From assembly GCF_047272945.1 (NCBI RefSeq), contig NZ_JBKOPS010000025.1:1-7508 (forward strand): a DNA stretch of 7,508 nucleotides. Direction: 5' to 3'. Of this stretch, positions 1 through 6,356 are shown piece after piece. Source of the stretch: Rubrolithibacter danxiaensis (GTDB lineage: Bacteria; Bacteroidota; Bacteroidia; Sphingobacteriales; Sphingobacteriaceae). The position numbers and the translations under genes are program-made. Under the pieces are notes generated by a model, which saw only the letters and a list, made by a program, of their open reading frames with translations, was not told the origin of the DNA and made no database searches. The first letter of the stretch is position 1; every line of letters begins with the position of its first letter.

Positions 1-10
1 TAAGGAACAA

Positions 11-119
11 GCTAATACTACGAGTATTTGCCTGTGTAAAACAAGATAGAAAATATGAAAAAAATTACAATAAATTAGTTGCTTGAATCATAGAAATCAA
101 TAAGCCTTAACCGTTAGCG
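11..119 (+). repeat. Worn attC-like site upstream of cassette 1
   Basis: The right end is clear: GTTAGCG at 113-119, preceded by CCTTAACC, the same layout as the right end of the intact site at 627-755. The left end is poor. GCTAATAC at 11-18 may be a damaged GCTAAC box, and the following bases up to about 30 pair only loosely with 98-112. No long inner stem is present and the middle is A-rich. Only the right-hand box, which belongs to cassette 1, is well supported. The TAA at position 1 could be the stop codon of a preceding cassette gene, but its coding sequence is outside the window. Confidence 0.4.
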
Positions 120-158
120 GGCAAGTGTAAAAAACCAAGCTAATGCAAACCAGACTGA

Positions 159-632
159 ATGAAATTGAGAGACTCAAACGGAAAAGAATTTTTAGTTGGA
201 ATAATAATTTTTTTCGGACTATTCCTTTATTTTATTTACGACTTCACGAGAGTTTATCCCCCACTCAAAAAGTATGAATATTCAGGTAGTATGAGTCAAT
301 TTGCTCAAGACCTACAGAAGATATCGACTACTAATCCTCAAATTGTGTTTGACATCACAGATACAACTGGAAGCGCAGAAAACGGGTTTGCTTACTATAT
401 CAAAATTTCAATAAAAGGCTTGAAGAAAAACAACGAATATTATCTTGCTTATAAAGAAGACGACAGCTGGTTCAGCCAAAAAGAAACCAAACTTAATTTG
501 AATGGAGCGTTCGACCTTTATCGAAAGAGCGGAGGCTATAAATTAGAAGACACAGATGTTAAACGGCTGGTTCATTTATTTGACCAAGACTTTTATGAAA
601 AATTAGTGCGAGAAAAGAACACCAGCCCATAA
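159..632 (+). CDS. Membrane-anchored protein of unknown function (cassette 1)
   Basis: I do not recognise this 157-residue protein. Residues 10-28 form one strongly hydrophobic helix after a short polar N-terminus. The remaining 125 or so residues are polar and mixed alpha/beta, with two Lys/Tyr-rich stretches (85-100 and 118-130). The likely form is an inner-membrane protein anchored by its N-terminus with a soluble domain on the periplasmic side. The start lies 46 bases after the cassette boundary. An out-of-frame ATG at 143 opens a short overlapping frame with no obvious merit. No clear ribosome-binding site is visible, as is usual in Bacteroidota. The stop codon TAA (630-632) lies inside the CCATAAC box of the following attC site, so recombination always carries the stop with the gene. 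Confidence 0.82.
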   Translation: MKLRDSNGKEFLVGIIIFFGLFLYFIYDFTRVYPPLKKYEYSGSMSQFAQDLQKISTTNPQIVFDITDTTGSAENGFAYYIKISIKGLKKNNEYYLAYKEDDSWFSQKETKLNLNGAFDLYRKSGGYKLEDTDVKRLVHLFDQDFYEKLVREKNTSP

Positions 633-755
633 CATCGGGTTTGAGTTATGCCCGGCGAGGTGGTTCTTGAAGTTTTCTGCAATTTAATTACTTTAGTGCT
701 GGGTGACAGGGAAGTGCTATTAATCGGGCACAACTCAAACCCTTAATCGTTATGC
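627..755 (+). repeat. attC site of cassette 1 (129 bp)
   Basis: The outer boxes are CCATAAC (627-633) and GTTATGC (749-755). The inner stem pairs 637-654 with 725-742 over 18 positions with a single mismatch, again A.C in the top strand and T.G in the bottom strand. The loop carries TTTAGTGC (692-699) followed by GGGTGACAGG. Sequence and loop closely match the site at 3348-3476, so the two belong to one subfamily. The last bases, TTATGC, belong to cassette 2. Confidence 0.88.
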
Positions 756-771
756 CCAATAATATAAGACA

Positions 772-1317
772 ATGACGATAGAGTATAAAATTGACGAAAA
801 CGACTTCTTGACACATCAACTTTTTCTTGCCTCAAAGTCTGACCGCATTAAAAGAAAAAGAAAACGAAGCAAAGTTATCGTGCCACTAATTTATGTTGCC
901 TTTGGAGTTCTATTTCTCTTTCAAGAAGAAGTTTCATTGACAATAGTATTTTTCATTATCGGACTTCTATGGTTTCTAATTTATCCACTTTGGGAAAGAC
1001 GACACTATATCAAACATTACAAGGGCTTCATTAAAGAAAATTATAAAGACAGACTTGGCAGAATTGCAACTTTAGAGTTCAACAATGACTTTATTTTAGC
1101 AAAGGACAACGGTAGTGAGAGCAAAGTTTTGACAACAGAATTAGAAGAAATTTGTGAAATACCTACGACCATTTTCGTAAGACTAAAGGGCGGACAATCG
1201 TTAATTTTACCAAAAGACAAAATAGCAAACTTTGACAGCGTGAAAGTGAGACTAAAAGAACTTGCGACCTACTTGGAAATTAAATATGAGACAGACGAAA
1301 AATGGGAATGGAAATAA
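772..1317 (+). CDS. YcxB-like two-helix membrane protein (cassette 2)
   Basis: This 181-residue protein has a basic stretch (residues 26-33, rich in Lys and Arg) followed by two closely spaced helices at about 33-51 and 53-73, then a soluble C-terminal domain. The pattern matches my recollection of the YcxB-like family: a short N-terminal segment, a helix pair, and a beta-rich domain containing a phrase like the FVRLKGGQSLILPKDKI seen here at 135-151. Members are small membrane proteins of unknown function. By the positive-inside rule the basic segment should be cytoplasmic, which puts the C-terminal domain in the cytoplasm too. The ATG lies 23 bases after the cassette boundary in an A-rich leader. 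No partner gene is present in the cassette. The family call is by eye and a profile search could overturn it. Confidence 0.85.
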   Translation: MTIEYKIDENDFLTHQLFLASKSDRIKRKRKRSKVIVPLIYVAFGVLFLFQEEVSLTIVFFIIGLLWFLIYPLWERRHYIKHYKGFIKENYKDRLGRIATLEFNNDFILAKDNGSESKVLTTELEEICEIPTTIFVRLKGGQSLILPKDKIANFDSVKVRLKELATYLEIKYETDEKWEWK

Positions 1318-1324
1318 TTACTGG

Positions 1325-1454
1325 GCATAACACGGGTTTTGCGTCAGGCGGGGTGAAGTGCAAACTTGGAGCTTTGTGCTTCTATTCAAGTCAGTGCGGG
1401 TTGACAGTTTTGTGCTCCGAAACCCGCCCGAACGCAAAGCCCTAGCCGTTATGC
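1325..1454 (+). repeat. attC site of cassette 2 (130 bp)
   Basis: The outer boxes are GCATAAC (1325-1331) and GTTATGC (1448-1454). The inner arms are 1334-1352 (GGGTTTTGCGTCAGGCGGG) and 1423-1442, which pair almost throughout and leave one extra base on the right arm, a candidate extrahelical base. The loop holds TCAGTGCGGGTTGACAG at 1391-1407. The arms are nearly identical to those of the site at 2719-2849. Upstream bases extend the pairing with the start of cassette 2 (750-763). Confidence 0.9.
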
Positions 1455-1478
1455 CTAATTTTAAAACACGACCTAACA

Positions 1479-1958
1479 ATGAAAATATTTCCAGAAAGTG
1501 ATTACAATTTTAAAATAACTACAAGTGAAATAGAAGCTATTGAACGTTTAAAAAGACGCACTGAATTTTCCAAAAGTTTGACTTCACAAATAACCGACAA
1601 ATCATTTCGTGGAATGATAGAAGACAATACATTTATAATAATCTCATCTGAAATTGGGAAAGGTGCGTTTTGTGTTTTAAAAGGTAAAGTCGACAATCAG
1701 AACGGACAACTGAACATTAGTATTAACAAAGCTTTTCAGATTTTATTAAGCATTATTTTATGTTTTCCAATTGTTCTATTAATTGCCGACCTAATTTCAG
1801 AAAAAGGAAGATTTTCAATAATGACTCTTTTTACTGCAATTTTAATGTTCATTTTTATACGTTTCTTTTTTATAGAATTAGCCTTCAAAAAATTATCAAA
1901 AAGCAGTGTAAATAGGTTGTCTGACATATTAGATATTGAACGTATAGAAAAAAACTAG
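1479..1958 (+). CDS. Two-helix membrane protein of unknown function (cassette 3)
   Basis: I do not recognise this 159-residue protein. Residues 1-84 look soluble. They begin with a helix-forming charged segment (about 16-30) and continue with short beta-like stretches around 42-82, including IIISSEIGKGAFCVLKG. Two hydrophobic helices follow at about 85-105 and 112-132, and a charged tail ends the protein. The layout, a soluble N-terminal domain before a helix pair, is the reverse of the YcxB-like protein in the preceding cassette. The ATG is 31 bases after the cassette boundary. The TAG stop (1956-1958) directly abuts the GCATAAC box of the attC site. Two open frames on the opposite strand within this gene are shadows. 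Confidence 0.82.
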   Translation: MKIFPESDYNFKITTSEIEAIERLKRRTEFSKSLTSQITDKSFRGMIEDNTFIIISSEIGKGAFCVLKGKVDNQNGQLNISINKAFQILLSIILCFPIVLLIADLISEKGRFSIMTLFTAILMFIFIRFFFIELAFKKLSKSSVNRLSDILDIERIEKN

Positions 1959-2090
1959 GCATAACCACAGGTTTAAAAAATTGCGGGCGAAGTGCTTTAT
2001 GCACCTTCATCTCTTTTTATTAAATTTAGTGCGGGCAGACAAGTTCTTGCAAGTAAAACCGCAAATTCTTAAACCTGCCCATCGTTACCA
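1959..2090 (+). repeat. attC site of cassette 3 (132 bp)
   Basis: The outer boxes are GCATAAC (1959-1965) and GTTACCA (2084-2090). They are not complementary to each other beyond GTTA, because the right box belongs to cassette 4; the left box matches the start of cassette 3 instead. The inner stem pairs 1970-1986 (GGTTTAAAAAATTGCGG) with 2059-2075 at 15 of 17 positions. The loop contains TTTAGTGCGGGCAGACA at 2025-2041. It is a close relative of the site at 6467-6600. Confidence 0.9.
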
Positions 2091-2096
2091 GCAATT

Positions 2097-2714
2097 ATGA
2101 AACGACATCTAACAACATACATTTTAGTTCTGACGAGTTCGTTGACTTATGGTCAGACAAATATTGATCTGACAATTAAGCGAGATACTTTTCAGTATTT
2201 TTCTATTCTTGACACAAATTTTCATAAATACCAACTACCTGACAATTTCAAGAAACCTAAAAAATGGATAAAGGTCGACAAAGAAAGGACAGGTTTTTTA
2301 GGAGATTGGTATGGTAATAAATATTCCGACACCTTTGGCCTCAAAGACGCCTTAGCAATAATTGATACTGCAACTCAACTCTCCCAAATTGGTTCCGCTA
2401 AAAGTTGGTGTATAAATAACTACCAAAAAGCATTTCCTTTTTTGGTAGCAAGGCTTTCAGACAAGCGAAAAATTGGTTTGACAAATACCGGAGACCTTAT
2501 CATATGGGATAGGCTCGGAACAAGCGATTTGGAATTTTATGGTCATGGTGGCTCCATAACGGAAGACATATTCACAATTGCAGGTAGAGCGTCTTGGATA
2601 CTTAACCAATTAACTGGAGAAATTTTTGCAGAAGTTCATGGGAATTTGACCGAAAAGCAATCTGAAGAATTTAAAAAACTTTGGGTGCAATATATAGATA
2701 AACTGAAAAAATAA
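2097..2714 (+). CDS. Exported protein of unknown function (cassette 4)
   Basis: This 205-residue protein starts with a typical Sec signal peptide: MKRH, then a hydrophobic core to about residue 17, with likely cleavage before Gln20 in TYGQT, a common Bacteroidota style. No lipobox cysteine is present, so a soluble periplasmic or secreted protein is likely. The mature part is rich in aromatics. The stretch at about 110-170 (KAFPFLVARLSDKRKIGLTN, then IIWDRL, then a YGHGG motif and a helix with AGRASWILNQLTGE) looks like a conserved core, but I cannot name the family. The ATG lies only 13 bases after the cassette boundary, inside the stretch complementary to the 3' end of the cassette, so there is almost no room for a cassette-borne ribosome-binding site. 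Translation signals must come partly from the upstream attC. Confidence 0.83.
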   Translation: MKRHLTTYILVLTSSLTYGQTNIDLTIKRDTFQYFSILDTNFHKYQLPDNFKKPKKWIKVDKERTGFLGDWYGNKYSDTFGLKDALAIIDTATQLSQIGSAKSWCINNYQKAFPFLVARLSDKRKIGLTNTGDLIIWDRLGTSDLEFYGHGGSITEDIFTIAGRASWILNQLTGEIFAEVHGNLTEKQSEEFKKLWVQYIDKLKK

Positions 2715-2718
2715 CTGC

Positions 2719-2849
2719 TGGTAACACGGGTTTTGCGTCAGGCGGGTTGACGTGCCATTTGGAAGTCAGTGCTTTTAATTAACTTTTGTAATAAATTGAA
2801 AGTTCGAGCTATAAATCCCGCCCGAACGCAAAGCCCGAAACCGTTATTA
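2719..2849 (+). repeat. attC site of cassette 4 (131 bp)
   Basis: The outer boxes are TGGTAAC (2719-2725) and GTTATTA (2843-2849). The inner arms at 2728-2746 and 2817-2836 are identical to those of the site at 1325-1454, but the loop between them is largely different (AT-rich, without the GGGTTGACAG block). Conserved arms with a changed loop suggest exchange or fast drift of the terminal structure. The TAACTGC before the left box pairs with the start of cassette 4. Confidence 0.88.
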
Positions 2850-2868
2850 GCCACAATTAAACAAGACC

Positions 2869-3336
2869 ATGCTAAATAACTTATTCCGACGAAATAGCGA
2901 CAAACCTGTCGAGCCGATTTTTCCAGAACAAAGCTTCAGTATTTTAAGACTAGAAGTTGATAACTCTTTAGCACTGGCGAGTATCAACCAAGCTTACAAT
3001 AATTATCCGAACAAGAAATTCTTCCCTTGGTGTGCCCAAGTGCTTTTTGAAATTCAAGATAAAAACGAAAATGGGCATCCGACAAACGAAGAAGCCGAAG
3101 TTTTGAATGACTTAGAGGATAAAGTAGACGCTTTCTTTAAAGAGAATCATGTCGCTCATTTTATTGGAAGACTTACTCGAAATGGATTTAGAGATATTTT
3201 TTATTATTTAGACAAGCCCAACTTCGACCAAGAGAAGACAAAAATATTCTTTGACGAAATTTGTGCCGTACGACCTATCGACTTTTATTTAGAAGAAGAT
3301 AAAAAATGGAATAAGGTATCTGCGTTTATTGACTAA
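2869..3336 (+). CDS. DUF695-family protein (cassette 5)
   Basis: This 155-residue protein is predicted soluble and cytoplasmic, with no signal peptide or membrane helix. It resembles DUF695 proteins, a family of unknown function. The features I rely on are the PW at 53-54 followed by the beta strand AQVLFEIQDK, then the phrase NGHPTNEEAEVLNDLEDKVD at 68-87, then the strand-turn HFIGRLTRNGFRDIFYYLDK (97-116), and the C-terminal DFYLEEDKKW. The length suits a stand-alone copy of the domain. The ATG is 26 bases after the cassette boundary in the context CAAGACCATG. The gene stands alone in its cassette, so it offers no functional partner. Confidence 0.85.
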   Translation: MLNNLFRRNSDKPVEPIFPEQSFSILRLEVDNSLALASINQAYNNYPNKKFFPWCAQVLFEIQDKNENGHPTNEEAEVLNDLEDKVDAFFKENHVAHFIGRLTRNGFRDIFYYLDKPNFDQEKTKIFFDEICAVRPIDFYLEEDKKWNKVSAFID

Positions 3337-3347
3337 AAATTAACTGT

Positions 3348-3476
3348 GGCTAACATCATGTTTAAATTATGCCCGGGTAACGTGGTTCTCGAAGTTTTCA
3401 GCATTTTAATTACATTAGTGCAGCTCGACACGGAAGTGCTTTTAAGCGGGCACAATATAAACACTTAACGTTATGT
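3348..3476 (+). repeat. attC site of cassette 5 (129 bp)
   Basis: The outer boxes are GGCTAAC (3348-3354) and GTTATGT (3470-3476). The inner stem pairs 3359-3375 (TGTTTAAATTATGCCCG) with 3447-3463 at 15 of 17 positions. The loop shares long blocks with the site at 627-755, including GTGGTTCT, GAAGTTTTC, TTTAATTAC, ATTAGTGC and GGAAGTGCT. The left box pairs with the start of cassette 5 only if three bases (TTA) are skipped. Confidence 0.88.
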
Positions 3477-3510
3477 GAAATTGCACGACAACAGACATTA
3501 GGAAAAATTA

Positions 3511-4839
3511 ATGGGACAATATTGTGAGCTTTATATATCAGACTATCCGATTTCAACGACTAAGAATGAAATTGACCCATTCATTCTTTCGCTTTTTCAA
3601 CCAGAGGATTTAAACCATTTTGACCGACTTGTTGGCGAGAGAAATCAATTGCTCTATGGTCGTGGTGACTCTGATGACGAAACTGAACACGCAGTTGAGT
3701 ATTCGAATACGGCTAAAAACATTAAAGACCGCCTAGAAATAATGGGCTTCACCTTGAAGAAGGCAATGTCTGAATTTGAAACTAGTAAGGAAGAATCTAT
3801 CGAAAGACTGACAGGCTACTTAAATGACAAAAACTTTACAAGCAATCCCGAAGTTGAAGCTAAATTGAAATTGGAAAAGGAACTGCTGGAGAAATCCTCA
3901 TTCAATGACTTTTTAGCAGCTAGTAAAGAAATTATTGATAACGGTTATAGATATACAGTTAAAGTAGAAGATTTACCAAAAGAAACAAATCCCTTAATAT
4001 TTTACCTTCTTGAATACGCTCATGGATTTGACCAGTTTCCATATAACTATGACCAAAGAGTTTTATTACGTTCATTACTAGAGCTTACTCCAGCCGACAA
4101 AAAAGTAACCTATGATATAACAGAACTTATTGACCAAGAGTATTACGAAGAGGAAATAGAAAATATTTACGAAGACACTATTCAGAACATTACTTACGAC
4201 TACGAACTTGGAGAGAAATTTCTAATACTTACAGAAGGTTCATCTGATATTCAAATTCTTCAAGGAGCAATGAAGGTATTATATCCTCATCTAACAGGTT
4301 ATTATTCATTTATGGACTTTGGAATATCAAATGCGTCCGGCAGTGCAAGTTCTTTAGTTGCAAGTGTAAAATCTTTTGTTGGTGCTGGAATAAAAAATAG
4401 AGTTATTGCATTATTCGACAATGACACAGCGGCTGAATCTGCGCTTCGAGGATTTCAGAAGACAATCATTCCAAAGAATATCAAGATTCTTCAATATCCC
4501 AATATTAAAATTGCCGAAAATTATCCAACCTTAGGACCTTCCGGAATTTCTCAAATGAATATTAATGGTTTGGCATGTAGTATAGAATTGTATTTAGGAA
4601 AAGACATCTTGAGCAAGGACGAACAACTAATTCCTGTTCAATGGAAAGGTTATGACCAAACACTCGGAAAATATCAAGGAGAAATAATTGATAAATCAGG
4701 AGTACAAAAACAATTTCAGACAAAAATTGATGATTGCTTGAACGACCCCACCAAAACAATCAATTACGACTGGACGGAATTGAACGAATTACTACAGACA
4801 ATATTTAACGCCTTCAACACCGATAATGATGAAAACTAA
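3511..4839 (+). CDS. HEPN/Toprim N-terminal domain and TOPRIM nuclease protein, likely defence effector (cassette 6)
   Basis: This 442-residue soluble protein is the largest in the window. Its N-terminus (MGQYCELYISDYPI, then KNEIDPFILSLF) fits the HEPN/Toprim N-terminal domain found ahead of RNase-like HEPN or TOPRIM domains in predicted conflict systems. A charged helical middle (about 85-135) leads to a conserved-looking block, FPYNYDQRVLLRSLLEL and VTYDITELIDQEYY (176-213). The C-terminal half is a TOPRIM domain. LILTEGSSD at 238-246 supplies the catalytic Glu242, LFDNDTA at 301-307 supplies the Asp303-x-Asp305 pair, and SIELYLG (357-363) matches the later acidic motif of OLD-type TOPRIM nucleases. 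All key acidic residues are present, so a metal-dependent nuclease that cuts or nicks nucleic acid is likely. I see no ATPase domain. The ATG has AGGA at about 3500 upstream. No antitoxin-like partner is in the cassette. Anti-phage activity is an inference from family and context. Confidence 0.88.
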   Translation: MGQYCELYISDYPISTTKNEIDPFILSLFQPEDLNHFDRLVGERNQLLYGRGDSDDETEHAVEYSNTAKNIKDRLEIMGFTLKKAMSEFETSKEESIERLTGYLNDKNFTSNPEVEAKLKLEKELLEKSSFNDFLAASKEIIDNGYRYTVKVEDLPKETNPLIFYLLEYAHGFDQFPYNYDQRVLLRSLLELTPADKKVTYDITELIDQEYYEEEIENIYEDTIQNITYDYELGEKFLILTEGSSDIQILQGAMKVLYPHLTGYYSFMDFGISNASGSASSLVASVKSFVGAGIKNRVIALFDNDTAAESALRGFQKTIIPKNIKILQYPNIKIAENYPTLGPSGISQMNINGLACSIELYLGKDILSKDEQLIPVQWKGYDQTLGKYQGEIIDKSGVQKQFQTKIDDCLNDPTKTINYDWTELNELLQTIFNAFNTDNDEN

Positions 4840-4848
4840 AGCAACTTC

Positions 4849-4980
4849 ACATAACAGCGCATTTGCAATAGGCGGGGTCTCGTGCTCGGCAGACAGTTTT
4901 GAAGTAGCCAAAAGTTTTGTGCTCCGAATGAACATTCGTACGGAAAAGCCCGCCCATCGCAAATCTGCAAAACGTTAGCG
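4849..4980 (+). repeat. attC site of cassette 6 (132 bp)
   Basis: The outer boxes are ACATAAC (4849-4855) and GTTAGCG (4974-4980). The inner arms are 4860-4876 (CATTTGCAATAGGCGGG) and about 4949-4965, with one extra base on the right arm as in the sites at 1325 and 2719. The loop contains a secondary palindrome, GAATGAACATTC, at 4926-4937, which could form its own small hairpin, and a TTTTGTGCTCCGAA block shared with the site at 1325-1454. Confidence 0.87.
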
Positions 4981-5008
4981 GTCAGCTTAAAAGACGAAAC
5001 AGCAAGCA

Positions 5009-5350
5009 ATGAAGAAACATTTCAACAAAGCATCATATTTGACAATTCTAACTGTTGGACTTGCGGGACTTCAATCTTACTTACTTCATATTGGGACAAC
5101 AGACTATACACACAAAATTCTTTCGGTCTATTTTTTCGTTGAACTGTTTATATTTCTTTTGACATTTTCTACCGGACTTAAAAACAGAACTTTTGCGACA
5201 ATCTATTTTGGAGCATTTCTTTTTGAAGTTGCTTGGTTCTTCATAAATGAACGACCAATTAGTCCCGACAATCTGATTATGATAATTATTGGATTTTTGA
5301 GAGTTTACGTTTTTTATTTGCTAACTAAACAACTATCAAAAAATGAATAA
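5009..5350 (+). CDS. Small four-helix membrane protein, first gene of a two-gene cassette (cassette 7)
   Basis: This 113-residue protein is mostly hydrophobic, with likely membrane helices at about 9-27, 36-54, 61-79 and 88-107. The N-terminus is basic (MKKHFNK) and the C-terminus is short and charged. I cannot assign a family. It overlaps the next gene by eight bases (its TAA ends at 5350, the next ATG starts at 5343), so translation is probably coupled and the two products may act together in the inner membrane. The ATG is 35 bases after the cassette boundary. Confidence 0.8.
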   Translation: MKKHFNKASYLTILTVGLAGLQSYLLHIGTTDYTHKILSVYFFVELFIFLLTFSTGLKNRTFATIYFGAFLFEVAWFFINERPISPDNLIMIIIGFLRVYVFYLLTKQLSKNE

Positions 5351-5660
5351 TTGGAAAATAGCATTTTGGGCTTGTTTGACAGTTCTACTTTTGGTAATAG
5401 CAATTAGCGTTTATACAATCATTGACCAAGCCGTTACATTGACATATCAAAAGGAAGGATATTCAGACACAAAAAATGACCTTGAACAAATAATAGAAAT
5501 CATTAACAAAACCAACTTGACCAAATCACAAATAAAAACAGAGCTTAAAGACCATAGACTTTACGAGTTTATGAACTTCAAATCGGACACTGTTGCTCTT
5601 GACCGAGTTTTGCTAATATTCGATAATGACAAACTAAAAACGGTAACAAAACAATGGTAA
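5343..5660 (+). CDS. Single-helix membrane protein with small soluble domain, second gene of cassette 7
   Basis: This 105-residue protein has one N-terminal helix at about 5-27, then a compact soluble domain of about 75 residues containing KEGYSDTKNDLEQIIEIINK, a Leu-Thr-Lys-rich helix start, and a final beta-like VLLIFDNDKLKTVTKQW. The helix is not followed by a signal-peptidase site, so it is likely a membrane anchor with the domain in the periplasm. I do not know the family. The overlapping start suggests translation by ribosomes finishing the upstream gene. Two genes in one cassette is uncommon in integrons and usually indicates linked function, for example toxin with antitoxin or effector with immunity protein; nothing in the sequence shows which applies. 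Confidence 0.8.
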   Translation: MNNWKIAFWACLTVLLLVIAISVYTIIDQAVTLTYQKEGYSDTKNDLEQIIEIINKTNLTKSQIKTELKDHRLYEFMNFKSDTVALDRVLLIFDNDKLKTVTKQW

Positions 5661-5676
5661 GACAAAAAAGCCGAAC

Positions 5677-5808
5677 CGCTAACAAGGTATTGCCAAAAGC
5701 GGGGCTGAACGGCTTCGATTGGACACTTGTGCAAGATTCAACTTTCGTTCTTCTATTGAGCTTTAGTGCTAAAAATACCCGCCTTCGGCAATACCCAAAA
5801 CGTTATAA
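5677..5808 (+). repeat. attC site of cassette 7 (132 bp)
   Basis: The outer boxes are CGCTAAC (5677-5683) and GTTATAA (5802-5808), clearly unlike each other as expected when the right box comes from the next cassette. The inner stem pairs 5686-5703 (GGTATTGCCAAAAGCGGG) with 5778-5795. Both clear mismatches near the top of the stem are A.C in the top strand and T.G in the bottom strand. The loop lacks the GGG-GACA block but keeps CTTTAGTGCT at 5761-5770, displaced towards the right arm. Confidence 0.88.
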
Positions 5809-5924
5809 GTAAGTGTTTCCCGAACGAAATGCATCAGTGAATGAAAGTCCCGCAATGCAGATGGCGGACATGTAGAATCGATTAAACAGCAAAGATTTGT
5901 TTAAGGTTATAATTAAAAGATAAA
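5809..5924 (+). promoter_or_regulatory. Long leader of cassette 8, possible promoter
   Basis: This is the longest 5' leader in the array (about 120 bases; the others are 13-69). A TATAAT hexamer sits at 5908-5913, too close to the ATG at 5925 for a usual leader but possible for a nearly leaderless transcript. No good -35 element lies 17 bases upstream, and no Bacteroidota -33/-7 pair with correct spacing is evident. A weak hairpin can form between GTCCCGC and GGCGGAC at about 5848-5870. The promoter is only a possibility. Confidence 0.2.
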
Positions 5925-6263
5925 ATGGTAACGACGAACTATCACCCAATAATTAAATCCTTTGTAATCTCATTTCTATATGTGGGCATAGGTACATTGA
6001 GTTTGATTTCGTTATATCCGCAATCTGGGTTCTATACTCCAATTTCATGGGGTGGACTTCTCCTTACTTTTCCCGTTACTATATATAGTTTTGGTATTAT
6101 GTACACCGAATCAAACTCATTAGATAAAATATTGAATACTCAACTAGTAGTGTTCCTATGTTTCTGGTCTATTATCTATGTTTTAATTTTATTAAAAAAG
6201 TCGAACAATCACAAAATTAGGCCGACCGAGCCGAATAAACAAAATAGAAATCACATGGTGTAA
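5925..6263 (+). CDS. Small three-helix membrane protein of unknown function (cassette 8)
   Basis: This 112-residue protein has hydrophobic helices at about 10-30, 41-60 and 72-91 and a polar, Asn- and Lys-rich C-terminal tail of about 20 residues. The family is not recognised. The stop codon lies in GGTGTAAC, which resembles a left attC box, and is followed at once by a hairpin region (6270-6349), so this gene may once have ended in its own attC site. The true right-hand site of the present cassette lies 200 bases further on. Many membrane proteins of this size occur in integron arrays without known function. Confidence 0.75.
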   Translation: MVTTNYHPIIKSFVISFLYVGIGTLSLISLYPQSGFYTPISWGGLLLTFPVTIYSFGIMYTESNSLDKILNTQLVVFLCFWSIIYVLILLKKSNNHKIRPTEPNKQNRNHMV

Positions 6264-6356
6264 CAATCAAGTTTCAGACCGACCAAGAGGCTCAACTAAA
6301 CTGCTTTGTTGAACGACATTTTCGATTGGTTTTTTAGGCGGTCCGAACTATTAGCC
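6258..6356 (+). repeat. Degenerate attC-like hairpin inside cassette 8
   Basis: AGTTTCAGACCG (6270-6281) pairs with CGGTCCGAACT (6339-6349), leaving one extra T on the left arm and one A.C (bottom strand T.G) mismatch. Further in, CCAA (6283-6286) can pair with TTGG (6326-6329), and TCAAC (6292-6296) with GTTGA (6308-6312). A TGTAAC box (6259-6264) precedes the left arm, and ATTAGCC (6350-6356) follows the right arm where GTTAGCC would be expected. I read it as an inactivated attC of about 100 bp, implying that cassette 8 is two fused cassettes. It could instead be an ordinary RNA hairpin or a terminator without a T run. Confidence 0.4.

Noticed and set aside
143..280. Short + strand frame starting at ATG 143
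   Set aside because: It overlaps the cassette 1 gene in another frame, gives a short basic peptide with no features, and the 159 start yields a coherent membrane-anchored protein.
627..755. Palindromes as intrinsic transcription terminators
   Set aside because: The stems are interrupted by loops of about 70 bases and are not followed by a T run; the attC explanation accounts for their boundaries.
1502..1927. Two minus-strand open frames (63-64 codons) within the cassette 3 gene
   Set aside because: They lie wholly inside a well-supported + strand gene in an array where all genes face one way, and look like low-GC antisense shadows.
4562..4759. Minus-strand open frame of 65 codons within the TOPRIM gene
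   Set aside because: It is antisense to the well-supported C-terminal part of the TOPRIM protein and has no features of its own.
3511..4839. Complete Gabija- or OLD-type system
   Set aside because: No ABC-type ATPase domain or helicase partner gene is present in the cassette or nearby; only the TOPRIM half of such systems is matched.
5009..5660. Known toxin-antitoxin pair in cassette 7
   Set aside because: Neither protein resembles a known toxin or antitoxin by eye; only the gene arrangement hints at a pair, so it is left as unknown.
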